From positions 522,631 to 586,630 of the forward strand of contig CANTFL010001484.1 of the NCBI GenBank assembly GCA_947650285.1: a DNA stretch of 64,000 bases, read 5' to 3'. The stretch's first letter is position 1, and every line of letters starts with the position of its first letter. Of this stretch, positions 22,340 to 33,308 are shown piece by piece. Source of the stretch: Hyaloperonospora brassicae (taxonomy: Eukaryota > Oomycota > Peronosporomycetes > Peronosporales > Peronosporaceae). The notes below the pieces were generated by a model, which worked only from the letters and a program-made list of their open reading frames with translations, was not told the DNA's origin and searched no databases. Position numbers and translations under genes: made by a program.

Positions 22340-23998
22340 CCTTTGATCGTCTTTAATCTTTTCTTACCCGATACGCACGAGAGCGCGCAGTGTCATGAGC
22401 TTCGCCGCGTCCAACGTCTTCGTAAGGAGGTCTGCGGTCATCTGCTTCGACCTGACGTAGCTCGCCGCGATGATGCCGCGACGCGAGTAGTCGAAGAGGA
22501 ACTAAAGGTGCACATCCACGTGTTTCGCCTTCAGCGACTATGCCTCGCCCGCTATCTGCGCGATCTCCGCTTGGTTGTCCACCCGCAACCGCATCAGGAG
22601 CGCGGGCTCCACGCCCACTTTGCGCAAAATCTCTCGCAGGCCGAGCATCTCGCGCGCGACCTCACTCGCCGCGACAATCTTCGCCTCCATCGTCGACAGA
22701 AAGACGCCTCCCTGCTTCCACGCGCCCCAGCTGACGGCCACCTTGTTCAGCATCACGATGTCGCCCGTCATTGACTTCCAGTCCGTCTTCTCGGTGGCAT
22801 AATCGGCGTCGCTAAACGCTTCCAGGGGCATCGCCGCACTCGGGTTGTCCGCTGGGATCATCGCGACCTTGAACAAAGCCGTACCCTTAAGGTACCGCGC
22901 GACACATTTCGCCAGCTTCTAGTATGCCAGTCGAGGTGCTTGTCAATTGACCTTGTGCCTCGCAAACACTATGTCGGGGCGCGTGCAACGCGCCAACAAA
23001 AGCAGCGAGCCGACCAGCGACTGGAACTGGCGCAGTGTCGGTCCTGGTCGCACTCTTGGCGTCCTAAGAAGCTCCTAGTCGCCATCCTCCAGCTCGTAGC
23101 AGCTGTCGTTGATCGGCGTCCACGTTGAGTTGGCGTCGGCGAGACCGTTGTCGCGCAGGAGGTCTCCGATGGCCTCCTCCTGATCGAGCGTGTATATGCG
23201 CTAACCGTTGTGCATCACGCGCATGCCCAGGAATTTGCTGACACGCCTCAGGTCCTTGATCGACAACGACGCGAGGCTTGCAAAGAATCGCTCAACCGCC
23301 GCCGCGCTCGTTATTGTGGCGAGGTGATCGTCGACATACACATCGATTACGACGAGGCCGTCGCCGTCGCGCTTCCAGTAGAAGCACATGTCGCTCTTTC
23401 ACCGCGTGAAACCGGCAGCAGCGAACTATGAGAGCAGCATCTGGCTCCACAGCCGATCTGCCTACTTGAGCCCAAACAGGCTCGTCCGTCGCTCCAGCAC
23501 CAGCTCACTCGCGTTCGCAACGCATTGCGCTCGCAGCGTCTCCTCCGAGACCGGCATTCCGCGAGGCATCTGTAGAAAGATTCGAAGGTGTGGCTCCTTT
23601 TCCGCTTTAACGTACGCGTTGGGGTGTCGCCGTGCTTGGCAGGCACCCCTCCACGTAGCCGCAAGCGCCGGGATCGCTTCGACCGTCGACATATCCATCA
23701 CGGCAGCAAAGGTGAACGTGCAGTCGACACCGAGCACCTGCTCGTTACCACACGCCACCAATCTCTCCTTCAGCCGCTCGGGGTCTCCCTGAGCATCCGT
23801 CTTGGTTTTGCAGACCCATTTGGTGTGCAGCGCGTGCGTCCCTGGCGTTCGCTTTGTAATCGTCCAGACGTCGTTGGCCTCGAGCGCCGCGATCTCCTCT
23901 TGCATCGCCTTCTCCCACCCTTCGCACTTGCCGCTGCGCATCGCGTGATGACGGGTCGCGCGCCATGGGTTCGATCGTGTCGAACACGAGGTATCCAA
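22340..23998 (-). pseudogene. Element D copia reverse transcriptase and RNase H
   Basis: On the minus strand the RT starts near 23,950 (EKAMQEEIAALEANDVW, then HTKWVCKTK) and runs to about 23,462. The catalytic VYVDDH box is in another frame at about 23,330. A copia RNase H follows (FSDADYATEKTDWKSMTG, then STMEAK and VDNQAEI) at about 22,876-22,538, and the C-terminal part reaches about 22,370. Several frame changes separate the blocks. The conserved order shows a Ty1/copia pol. Confidence 0.8.
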
Positions 23999-24480
23999 GT
24001 CGCTGGTGCCAGCTCAACAGCGAGGCTTCGTGCGGCTAATAGGAGTTGGTTTCCGTTGCACTCGTTTCGAGCGCCGCCATGGTCGCGTCGCCGCCTACAC
24101 CCTCCTTGTTCCGCGCGGCCGTCGTCACGACATACAGCACGTTGCTGTCGATCGCGCCATCGAAGGCAACCGCACCATCGCTGCGCCGATTGAGCGCCTG
24201 TCGCCGTAGTTCATGAGGGCAAACCCTTTGTTCTCAAGTTTGCCGAGCGACACAATGTTCTTTGCCAGTCGCGGCGCCAATCACACGTCCGTGAGCGTCA
24301 CGACCTCCTCCGTGCTGCGCGCGAGAACCTCGAGGCGCACGCTACCGACACGAGTCATGTGTAGCGACTCGTCGTCTGCCTTTCAATCTCGTGGCTACAA
24401 GCCGTCGAGTTGAGAAGCAGCGACTCACCTTTGACGAGATGCCGGCTACCGCCGCTGTCGAGGATCCAGTCTCCTCGGTC
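23950..24480 (-). pseudogene. Element D copia protease and pre-integrase remnant, integrase core absent
   Basis: The catalytic motif WILDSGGSRHLV is at about 24,470-24,430, followed by IVSLGKLENKGF near 24,220. A GAG-pre-integrase motif, WHQRLGYLVFDTI, is at about 24,012-23,975. Directly after it the sequence passes into the RT start (about 23,945). The ~1 kb normally encoding the integrase DDE core is missing. Confidence 0.7.
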
Positions 24481-24627
24481 GGCGCCCGCGGTATTGGCCA
24501 TCACAAGCACAAATCCACACGTGCCTTCCGTGGCTCGCGCTCCATTTCTTGCATTTCTCGCTGCGGTGTCCTTGCCGCGCGAGCCTTTAATCTTCCTGTT
24601 GCGCTTCTTCGCGGTCGCATTGCGCTT

Positions 24628-25886
24628 TTAAATCAGCGCGAGGATCATGCCGGCGCATCCGCCCTTCGCGGGTGTCCCGTCGTCGTGCACGACTATCGCG
24701 CGACAGTCGGTCGCTATGTGCCCCGGTCGCCCGCATCGGTAGCACGTAATCGTGCCCTTGGGTTTTCTTTCCACGTGCGCGGCGACGACCTCACGACCCA
24801 CTGCGCTGCTGCCGTTCTCGATGGACTGCGAGAAGTGCGCCATCTCCTCGGCGTGGCGCAGGTGGTTGACTAACGTGGGATCATACTTGGATTGTATCTC
24901 GTTCATCATCTCCGGTGAAGCGTGGTGGAGGATGTTATCGAGAACAAGCAAGTCGGCACCACCACGCGCCTCGCTGACGGCGACCATTTACAGGAAGTGC
25001 TCAGCCTAGGTGCATCGTGCGATTTCTTGGCCATGAATAACTTTATCGCCGGCTCGCAGTGATTGACGTCTTAAATGTGCGCAGAACATGCTATAATGTA
25101 CTCCAGAGTGGCTGTCTGCGTCCACCAGGTGTCGACCTGCTTGTGATAGTACCTCTTAGCCGGCCGGCGAACAGACGCCCAAGCAGGTCGACCTTGATGT
25201 CTTCGGTACATCCAAAACCACACGATGCTTCCGCGAGGCTCACCGCGCGCAGAAAGGTGCGTCCCTAGTCGAAGAATTCGCTCCCGAGCCCGCGGTACAT
25301 CTCTGTACCATCGAACTTGCGTATGGTCAACTTCTGCTGGCTTGCCGATGGCATCCCATAGCCGTTGAGGCCCGGGCGCCCATAAGCCTGCGGCGGAGAG
25401 GCTTGTTGCTGCGGCCGTGGTGATACAGCATACGCCTGCGGAGGTGGCGCATACGCTGGTCCGCGCTGCGGCGTCTGCGGCGCTGAGCGCACGCGGGAAG
25501 TCTCTAGCGACGCAAATCGCGACGCTACAAGGTTGGTACCCGCGCAACGCCGGTGCCTTTTCCTCCGCGTCTCCGATCGCGTCGATTGTCATTGGTATAC
25601 CGCGCATGTTGGCGCCGAGTTTCGAGGCAAGCAGACAGCTCTCCACGGCCCCGAGCATGCGCTCCTCCTCATCTCGCACGCTCTGCGACATCTCGCGGCT
25701 CGCCAGTCGATCCGTGAGTGCGGCGAGCGCGGCAAGGATCTTATCGTCTCGCTGCCCGCTCTCGCGAGCGGATCCATCCTCGACGACTGCGGGTGCAGTG
25801 GGCGCTCGCGCTGGCGAGCCGCGTCCAGGTGAGGCTCGAGGGACACCCCCTGGTGTCTTCGTAGTCGGTTTGGTGACTCCGGCCAT
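24628..25886 (-). pseudogene. Element D copia gag
   Basis: The first ATG after the LTR is at 25,886, directly beside the primer site, and the frame is open to 25,071. The capsid region continues with frame changes to 24,628. A CCHC knuckle, CYRCGRPGHIATDC, lies at about 24,745-24,704. The order gag, zinc knuckle, protease is as in copia elements. Confidence 0.7.
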
Positions 25887-25897
25887 TGGGCTCATAA
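25886..25897 (-). other. Primer-binding site of copia element D (initiator tRNA-Met anticodon arm)
   Basis: The plus strand reads TTGGGCTCATAA, two bases inside the 5' LTR. This matches the anticodon arm of initiator tRNA-Met (CAU anticodon in GGGCUCAUAA). The drosophila copia element and yeast Ty5 prime from a half-tRNA of this kind. Confidence 0.6.
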
Positions 25898-25899
25898 GC

Positions 25900-26644
25900 T
25901 GTAGCCAAGATGCGTGTTGCGAGAAGGAAGCGGTAGGTGAACGACAAGATTCTGTATTCCTTCTTACTAGTTCCCTTTTCTCTGCCGTGCTCGCCAAAGC
26001 CCTCTGCTCCAGTCATCTGTCTTGTAACGGGACACACCCCTTGCGTGATCTTAACGCAAGGGTGACGTGTGCCCGAGAAGCGTGCACAGGGCAACCGAGG
26101 AAGCGGTAGGCAAAACAGAACCCGAAAGCTCTGTCTTGAGGGAAAAGTGGAACTGTTTATTTAATAGTTATTACGCTAATAAATTATCTTTTGACTTTCT
26201 CTAACTATATTAAATTATCTTCTCCTATGTGGGTCCCTTGCTCACCACCCATTGCGCGCGTCCAGCAGCGATTGGCGGTTGAGTTGGTCGATGTACACCG
26301 TACATCAACCGAGAAGTGGACCCCTCCACGGATATTATCCTAAACAATAATAATCCGACAACATCACTCATTTCGAGTAATGTTGATTGAATATTATCAA
26401 AACAGATGATATTCAAAAATTGGTACTTTCGTACCAATTTTTTTGCATCGGGCTCACCCCAGGACATGTCTCGCACGCATTCTGACTTTACCTGAATACA
26501 ACCGCTATTCTGCTTGTCACTCTGCACTCACCTTTTGCACACATTGAGCTTATGACATCATGGTCCCAAATAAACCCCAAGTCACCGGCCGACCACTCCG
26601 ATCGCCTTTTCGTGCACTCGCACCCATTTCCAACAGTTCCAACA
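25900..26644 (-). repeat. 5' LTR of copia element D, interrupted by a solo LTR
   Basis: It is 296 bp after subtracting 26,023-26,466 and one TGTCT duplication. It ends TTCCAACA at 26,644, next to the TCGAC target copy. Confidence 0.88.
26023..26466. mobile_element. Solo LTR (444 bp) in the LTR of element D
   Basis: It begins TGTAACGGGA and ends AGGACA. The perfect duplication TGTCT stands at 26,018-26,022 and 26,467-26,471. The block near 26,243-26,270 (CACCACCCATTGCGCGCGTC) is shared with both LTRs of element C, so it belongs to a related gypsy LTR family. No internal sequence remains, which indicates LTR-LTR recombination. Confidence 0.88.
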
Positions 26645-26722
26645 TCGACAAAATCACAGAAAGACTGACCGACTGACCGACGCTGCGGAGCGTGCGTGGC
26701 AGCCGTTTCCACGAATCTTCTT

Positions 26723-26730
26723 TTCACTCC
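26723..26730 (+). promoter_or_regulatory. Inr-like element of the AK-HSD gene
   Basis: TTCACTCC fits the oomycete initiator pattern (pyrimidine-TCANT-YY) about 110 bp before the ATG at 26,840. It lies in the 190 bp of original promoter left between the transposon stack and the gene. Confidence 0.3.
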
Positions 26731-26839
26731 GCCGCGTCACCCGATCTTTATCGGCTGCCCCTTTTCCACCCAATGTGGTGTGCGCGGTAGTGGTACTTCA
26801 GGCGCCCAACGGCTCACGTCCGTCCAGTCCTTCTCGACA

Positions 26840-29569
26840 ATGAGCGACTGCCCGCCGTCGCCGCAACTCTCAGAGGCGGCCGAGCGACGCCCACCTACTG
26901 CTGTCGCCAGTTGCCCCTCGTCCCCCGCCGCGTCCCCTGCGCCAGCGGTCGCTCGTGACCAGTTGGACCACTGTAATGGCCAGCGCAACGTCTACAAGTT
27001 TGGCGCAACAGCTCTTTGTCGTCCCGCGCGCTTCTGTGACCTCATCCACGTCGTGCGGACCGAACGCGCGCGTGTCGCAGCTCTGGTCGTGTCTGCGATG
27101 GATCCCACGCCCGCGCAATTGCTCCGAGCGGTGGCCTTTGCAGCCGCAGGCGACGCGTCGAGCGCTCTAAACGTCGTCGACAAGCTGCAAGCCGAGACAC
27201 TGTCCATTGCGACCGCCACACTGCGAGAGCTGCACGTCAAGCCAGTGGACGACATGGAAGCGCTGATTGTTGGCTTGTGGACGCCGTTGCGGGAGCTGCT
27301 CGTTGGGATGAGCCTGTTGCAGGAGCAGACGGCGCCAGCGACGGACGCAGTGCTGGCGTTTGGCGAACAGCTGACGGCCGCGCTAGTGGCCAGGCTCTTG
27401 ACGCAAGCTGGTATCGACGCGCTCTACGTGGACGCGCGAGACTGGCTACTGACGGACGAGACGCACGGTAGTGCGAACGTGCTGTTTGACGAGTCCAGGA
27501 CGAAGCTGCGACAGCAGAGAACGGGCTGGAGCCCCGAGGTTGTGCCAGTGATCACAGGCTCTATTGGCTGTACGCGGAATGGCCGCACGACGACGCTAGG
27601 ACGGAATGGAGCCGACTACACGGCCACGCTCGTTGGCGCTATGCTTCGTGCCGACTACGTGGTGATCCACACGGACACTGCGGGTGTCATGACTGCGGAT
27701 CCAGACATTGTGGACCGTGCTGTGGCGCTGTCGCATCTGAGCCACTACGAAGCACTGGAACTGGCGATGTACAGTACGCGTATGTTCCACGCTCGCACGA
27801 TGGTGCCGCTGATCAAGAGCGGCGTGCCGATGTTCATTCGCAACATGATGGACCCAAGCGGCCGTGGGACGTATATCAGTGCCGTCGGTCGCACGGGTAC
27901 GCACGAGACGTGTACCACGTCGTTGGAGCATCTCGCGATCATCGAGGCTCGTACCCGCATTTTGCAAGATGGCAGCAGCCGACAAGCGAACATCGGTGCT
28001 CGGGTCACGAAGGTACTGGAGGCGCTTAGGATTCCCGTGTGGCTCTCGATTCGTGGCGCACATGGACAAGCTATAAGTGTGGTGGTGCCATTGGACAAGG
28101 AGGTACAAGCTCGTGCAGCTATTGATACCGAGTTGAGTGCTGAAATCGCGTCTCACGAGGTAGACTGTGTGAACTCGGAGTCGCCGGTAACGATGCTTTC
28201 CATTGTGACCGAAGACCTGTCCAAGGTGCCGCACCACCGGACAAGATTTTTTGGATCTCTTGCTGACGCTGACATTGAAGTGTTGGCTGTCGGTCAAGGC
28301 ACGAGCCTCCGCTCTTTGAGCTGTGTCATTCGCGGTATTGACACCAAAGTGGCTGTGCGTCGCGTGCACGATGCTTTCAATGTGGACTGCCTCGTGACGA
28401 ACGTTGTGCTGCTGGGCTGCAATCACATTGCATTGGATGTTGTCCATCAGCTCCACAAGCTGCAAGAGCGGTACTGGTCTCAGCACAAGGCACGCGTGAA
28501 CATTGTTGGGTTCAATCCCAACTGCGACGACTTTTTGTATGACCCCAAAGGTTTTGCGTATGAAGAACTCGCCTCTTGCTTGGAAGCTTGCAGAAGCACG
28601 AATGCCGTGATGTCCGCGTCATCTGCAAATGAGCCGACGCCGTATGCTGGTGCTCCTTCGCTTACGCACTTGAACGAGCTGCAGGATTTGGCGATCCCGA
28701 TCGTGCTCGACTGTTCTGGCCAGAGCAACACACAAGACTTGTATTCAGCCTGCATTGAACGCGGCATTCACGTTGTTGCCTCCAACGCACGCTCGGTATG
28801 TCGCCTTCCGTCTACTTTATGGCGTGAAAGTACTGCCACCACGACTCGCACCGAATCTGGTCGTACGTTCTTCATGCACACGTCGACGGTCGGTGCAAGT
28901 TTGCCTATCATCGACACCCTTGGCAACATCTTACGCACAGGTGACCGCATACTTGGTATCGATACGTCCTTGAGTGGATCGATGAACTTTGTCGCGAATG
29001 AGGTGATGAAGGGCAAGAAGCTGTCGGAAGCTGTCGGAGAGGTGCTTTGCAGGGGCTACTGCGAGCGTGATCCGCGCGAGGACTTTACTGGTACGGACAT
29101 GGTTGCAAAAGTTGTGGTGCTGGCTCGTGCTCTCGGTGTGCATCTGCACGAGAGTGAAGTTCGGGTGGAGCCGTTCATTCCACATAGCGTGCTTGACACG
29201 ATCGCGTGGTCTCACGACATGGAAGTGGACGACATTGTCACTGGACTTGAGGCGTACGATGAGGAGTTTCGTGAGAGATATTACATGCCAGCTGTGTCGG
29301 AGAGCAAGCGTCTTTGCTACGTTGCATCCATCAACTTGGCTGGATCCCTGTCGATCGAAGCCACGATCCGGCCTCTGCTTGTCAGCGAGGATCACCCGGT
29401 GTACTACACCAAGGACAATGAAGTCGCGTTTGGTGTCTCCTCCGTGCAGTACCCGAATCCGCTAGTGCTCAAGGGCTCCGGGACGGGTGCTTCTGCGAGT
29501 GCTACTGGCGTCCTCCGTGACGTTCTCACGATTCTGAGTAGGCTCAGTGGGAACAATGTTCGCGCATGA
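26840..29569 (+). CDS. Bifunctional aspartokinase-homoserine dehydrogenase
   Basis: The protein is 909 aa with ThrA/plant AK-HSD architecture, catalysing the first and third steps of the threonine/methionine branch from aspartate. The first in-frame ATG is at 26,840; upstream codons are open, but 26,696 is GTG. The aspartokinase domain has TTLGRNGADYTATL, then HTDTAGVMTADP and ALELAMYSTRMFHARTM. Two ACT-like regions follow (for example LADADIEVLAVGQG). The HSD part has STVGASLPII, then LSGSMNFV, GYCERDPREDFTGTD and the D-x3-K catalytic spacing in TDMVAKVVVLAR. Oddities: the N-terminal kinase motif is KFGATAL rather than KFGGTS, and the NAD-binding loop reads LGCNHIALDV, lacking GxGxxG. Family assignment is firm; full activity of both halves is uncertain. 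A ~20-kb transposon stack ends 190 bp upstream. Confidence 0.9.
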   Translation: MSDCPPSPQLSEAAERRPPTAVASCPSSPAASPAPAVARDQLDHCNGQRNVYKFGATALCRPARFCDLIHVVRTERARVAALVVSAMDPTPAQLLRAVAFAAAGDASSALNVVDKLQAETLSIATATLRELHVKPVDDMEALIVGLWTPLRELLVGMSLLQEQTAPATDAVLAFGEQLTAALVARLLTQAGIDALYVDARDWLLTDETHGSANVLFDESRTKLRQQRTGWSPEVVPVITGSIGCTRNGRTTTLGRNGADYTATLVGAMLRADYVVIHTDTAGVMTADPDIVDRAVALSHLSHYEALELAMYSTRMFHARTMVPLIKSGVPMFIRNMMDPSGRGTYISAVGRTGTHETCTTSLEHLAIIEARTRILQDGSSRQANIGARVTKVLEALRIPVWLSIRGAHGQAISVVVPLDKEVQARAAIDTELSAEIASHEVDCVNSESPVTMLSIVTEDLSKVPHHRTRFFGSLADADIEVLAVGQGTSLRSLSCVIRGIDTKVAVRRVHDAFNVDCLVTNVVLLGCNHIALDVVHQLHKLQERYWSQHKARVNIVGFNPNCDDFLYDPKGFAYEELASCLEACRSTNAVMSASSANEPTPYAGAPSLTHLNELQDLAIPIVLDCSGQSNTQDLYSACIERGIHVVASNARSVCRLPSTLWRESTATTTRTESGRTFFMHTSTVGASLPIIDTLGNILRTGDRILGIDTSLSGSMNFVANEVMKGKKLSEAVGEVLCRGYCERDPREDFTGTDMVAKVVVLARALGVHLHESEVRVEPFIPHSVLDTIAWSHDMEVDDIVTGLEAYDEEFRERYYMPAVSESKRLCYVASINLAGSLSIEATIRPLLVSEDHPVYYTKDNEVAFGVSSVQYPNPLVLKGSGTGASASATGVLRDVLTILSRLSGNNVRA

Positions 29570-32500
29570 ATTTGTGACTGCAGACGAGTGCAGTACGACT
29601 GTAGATCCTTCCTTGACTACTTGACGTGGTAAGGGAGGGGCACTTGACGCAACCGATCCACGTTCCGGTTCCGCTCGGTGTCACTGGCTGTCGTGTTCCA
29701 TTCCGATTGTATGCTCATCAATAGACTTGATTTTGCCAAGCCACAGAGCAGTGCTGCTGACGGTCTTTCGATTGACTCATGCGTCACGCAATGTGTGTAT
29801 TGTTGCAGCGTTTTGTCTCGCTGGGACCGCATTATCACTGGGCGCTGAGTGACGTCTGATTTTCCGAAGGTCAAGTGATGGCTGGCAAGTAGCGTGGAAT
29901 ACATCAAGTGTCGCGATTGCTGGAGTACTGATGCGGACGTGGCATCTCAATCGGCAGGTAGAAGTAGGGTGACCGAAGACAACACCGGTGGGAAGACATA
30001 ACTTGATGAGTCTCGATAGCCTGTGTCGCGCTGTGGGTGCTATGGAAAGGAAAGCTGAAGCGAAGACACGACCATCGGAGCAAGAGGAGGATCTAGAGCA
30101 AGAGGAAGATCTGGAGCAAGAAAAGGGACAAGTGGATCAGCTTGTGTGCAACAATCGGCACAGGTGCTCGTGCTGACGGAGTAGCTACCGGCTGACGTGC
30201 ACTACGGTGGCCCACCTATATGACAAGGCGATGCACTAGTGTCATCCTCTGCAGTCTGACGGGTACGAACAACGTTGAACGGCGCGTTCGGCATTGTTGT
30301 CCCATCGAAGACTGAACGGGCCGTCGTGCGTATGGTGCTCGCGGGACGGTTGCTGAAGCGTCTGACGATATGGATTTGACAGTAGACGCGAGGTATGTGC
30401 AGCACCTCAGAGTAAAAAAAGTGTCAGCAGAGATGACGACACTATTTGTCGTAGCACCTGTTGTGACCGTCGCGAGTGCCGTGGACTAAATTTGCCCGAG
30501 GCCGTGTTGCAGTGTTTGGGCGTACTTTTGCAGACTCGAGACAGACAACGTGGATGGTGGCGCAAGGTCCGACCTTCGTGCCACAGGACCAACAGACGGC
30601 GTCATCTGGTAGCTTGCGACAGTCGCCGACCGAGCGGTCGGACAATTTCGCGTGGCAGTCGGACTCACAGCACTGTTGTCATGAAGGCTCATGTACTCGA
30701 TAGAGAACAGGTTGAGACCGCGGCAGACAATGCAGCAGATGTCGGCAAGAAGCGTCAATGTATACCCGGGTAAGGCAGCATATGGAGCTACTACGCAGGA
30801 ACGCGTATTCCAAATTTGACTTGTCATAAGGTCATGTCAACGAGACGTCATCGGCCAAGTTGCGGAAGGTGTGACTGCGCTTCTATCCGATATTCTACGC
30901 AGTCGACACAAGGACCTGGAGTCTAGCTTAACATAGTCCAGTGATCGAGCTGCCGATGGTATGATCCCGGTAGTAAGTTGGTGGTGCTCGTCAGGTTATC
31001 TGATGATGGGTCAGCCTACTTTTGAAACGAATACACTCGTCGACTTTGGACGTGCAGCAGACGCATCTACAGCACAACATATGTAAAGATTCTCTATTTG
31101 CTCTGCATCTTACCTATGTTCATGAAAACTAGGTATTCTGCTAGCCTGCGCTGACCAAGTCTGATACAAAAAAAGGGTATATGAATTTTGCTCTAGTCAG
31201 TTTATGTAGGCTGCCAACAGGCAATTGCACGCTGAGGTCTCAGCCAAGAAGTAGATTTTTTTTGTCCTAGCGCTTTATAAACTTGCTCGATGATTGTCGT
31301 CGTAATGCTCAGTCGGCCCAAAGGGATTCTGGTTCAAATTGCTCGGCGTCTTCACTTCCGATGTCTATGTCTCCAAGCGAAATGTCTCCAAGCACCTTGC
31401 GAAATCGTTATGTAAGCTGGGCATTGTGCCCATTACATGTCTTAACACCCTAATGGGTCAATAAAACTTTTATCTAGATCGATCATATTCTTCAAATCCT
31501 TCAATACGAACTCGATTAAGTAAATATTGCAGCAATATTGCTCTCACAGGTACCATTCGATACTGCTCAACTCATTGGTGGATATAGGCCATCATATCGA
31601 CCAACTAAACTACCAATCGCTGCTAAACGCGCGTAAGTGGTGGTGGGCGAGTGGCTCGATTTGACGTTTGTAGCTCCATGTAGTCCAAGTAAAATCAAAT
31701 GAGATCAGAGGAGGAGATTTATCTGTAATAATTGCATATCTGCTTTTTCTTCTTCTGAACGTGTCCGTTCAAGAAATTTTTTGTTTGGATGGAGTCAACT
31801 GCGATTGATCGGATTCTTCAAGATGAAGGACTTTTGATATACGAATGCGGATAAGTGTATGTTATCTCTTGTATGCAACGACGGAGGTGCATGGAGCGAC
31901 ACATAACAACTGGGACAATATGCCGAGCAAGATCAACGGTGGAGACCAACCAGAACTGCTGGTCTAATTTACTCTCAAGCACATCCAGCTGAACCGAATT
32001 CACTCAGGTCGAGACTTGTTTATACAATACTTGAATGTGCTCGGCAGTTGTAAATCGCTCGTCGATGAGACCCATATCGATGACGCCTAGTGTCACCATG
32101 TCTTTGCGGCGCGTATAATGGTCTTGACGCTAGAGTCGTCTTAGTCAATTTTCGTGCCCCATTATATTACTAATACATCAATTCTCCACACGATACAACT
32201 CGAACGCAATGCGTTATATTTGTACAATCGTCATCACCGGTGCTGCCATAGTCTCAGGAACTATGATTAATTCCTTTCGTTGTATGATATACATACGCTA
32301 CCTCTGCCATGATCGCGAACAAAAAGTGGTCGATTACGATCGTACATCACACCTGCATAAGAAGACTTGATCTCTCATCTTCGGACATGTTTGGAAGAAG
32401 AAAAGTACTCCCCAATCTGCAGAGCAGTGATGATTTGGTCAAGGTGGATCATAAATAGATCACGTCTGGTGAATGCACGCAGAGACTAGAGTGAGATATC

Positions 32501-32807
32501 GCCCCTCCTTCTCCCTCCAGATGGAGTCCAGCAAATGGAGGCAATAGCGCCAAACGAAGCGGCGCCGGGGGGTACCAAATTCTAACGTCGTAAGTAGAGA
32601 CGGCATCCAAACCTGACGGCCGCGCGGACGGAGACACGCTACGTCATAGATGTTGCCACTAAATTGCGATAGAGAAGCACCGAGCCGCACTCATAGAACG
32701 TTCGATTAATCAGCGGCGCTTTACTAAGCGACCATGGATTGTGATTTTTCAGAGCCAAGTCATTATGACCGCTTGTATCTTGAAGGCTCCGTGCGATAGA
32801 AGACATA
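29570..32807. other. Intergenic region, no supported gene
   Basis: Frames are short. At 30,078-30,125 a small GAGGAAGATCTGGAGCAA-type repeat encodes EQEEDLEQEEDL but sits in a 62-codon frame without support. At 30,407-30,645 (minus) a frame with CWSCGTKVGPCATIH might be a zinc-binding remnant. I see no transposon boundary in this stretch. Confidence 0.5.
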
Positions 32808-33250
32808 TGATCCGATACACTGGTGACAACGTACTGGTTGACCAGTACGGAGCTCACTTCCACTGACAACAGTGATAGTCAGTGCCCAGCGAAGTGTTGC
32901 ATTAATACAGAGGAAGGAAAGGAGACTAAGTGAACACTCTAGTCTCTGATAAAAGTTAAACTGTTATTTAATACAATTAAGTCCTATCAATCTTATGTCT
33001 CTGTTTATCCTGACTTAATCATATTATTCTAACTGAACGTATGATGACGTCTACTCACCACCCATTGCGTGCGTCTAGCAGCGATTGGTGGGTTGATATC
33101 ATCACGATATCAACCAATGAGTATACCCTTCGGTCATCTTCAACAATATTATCATGCTCTGTGATATTGTTGAAAGAATATCCAACGTAATATTCTTTAT
33201 TGTCATTTTAGCCTTAGTGACAATATCATGTAACGAACTACCCCGTTACA
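32808..33250 (-). repeat. 3' LTR of gypsy element C
   Basis: This matches 42,707-43,148 from CACTGGTGACAACG onward to the terminal CCCCGTTACA. The first ten bases differ (TGATCCGATA against TGTAACGGGG). In the first 200 bases roughly one in ten positions differs, so the element is old. Confidence 0.88.
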
Positions 33251-33308
33251 TCACCCCTCCCTTAACTGATAGTCACCGTGTGACTATCAAAACTTTTGTG
33301 GCCACACC

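Larger units (their letters stand above)
6671..26644 (-). mobile_element. Ty1/copia LTR retrotransposon (element D), host of two nested insertions
   Basis: Two 296-bp LTRs bound the element: 6,671-6,966 and 25,900-26,644, the second after removing a 444-bp solo LTR and its 5-bp duplication. On the minus strand the LTR starts TGTTGG and ends CTACA. The target duplication TCGAC is perfect (6,666-6,670 and 26,645-26,649). After subtracting the inserted gypsy (6,972-22,242) and the solo LTR, about 4.25 kb remains. Order on the minus strand is gag, protease, pre-integrase, RT, RNase H. The integrase core is missing and the frames are broken, so it is not autonomous. Confidence 0.9.

Noticed and set aside
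25589..25846. Open frames opposite the copia D gag (25,417-26,109 plus)
   Set aside because: GC-rich shadow frames of gag with no ATG placement or motif support, unlike the gypsy antisense frames.
26696..26839. A longer N-terminus for AK-HSD starting at 26,696
   Set aside because: The codon there is GTG and an Inr-like element lies downstream of it at 26,723; the first ATG is at 26,840.
30407..30827. Minus-strand cysteine-containing frames (CWSCGTKVG, CCIVCRG)
   Set aside because: Possible zinc-binding remnant, but the cysteines are split over two frames and no family fits.
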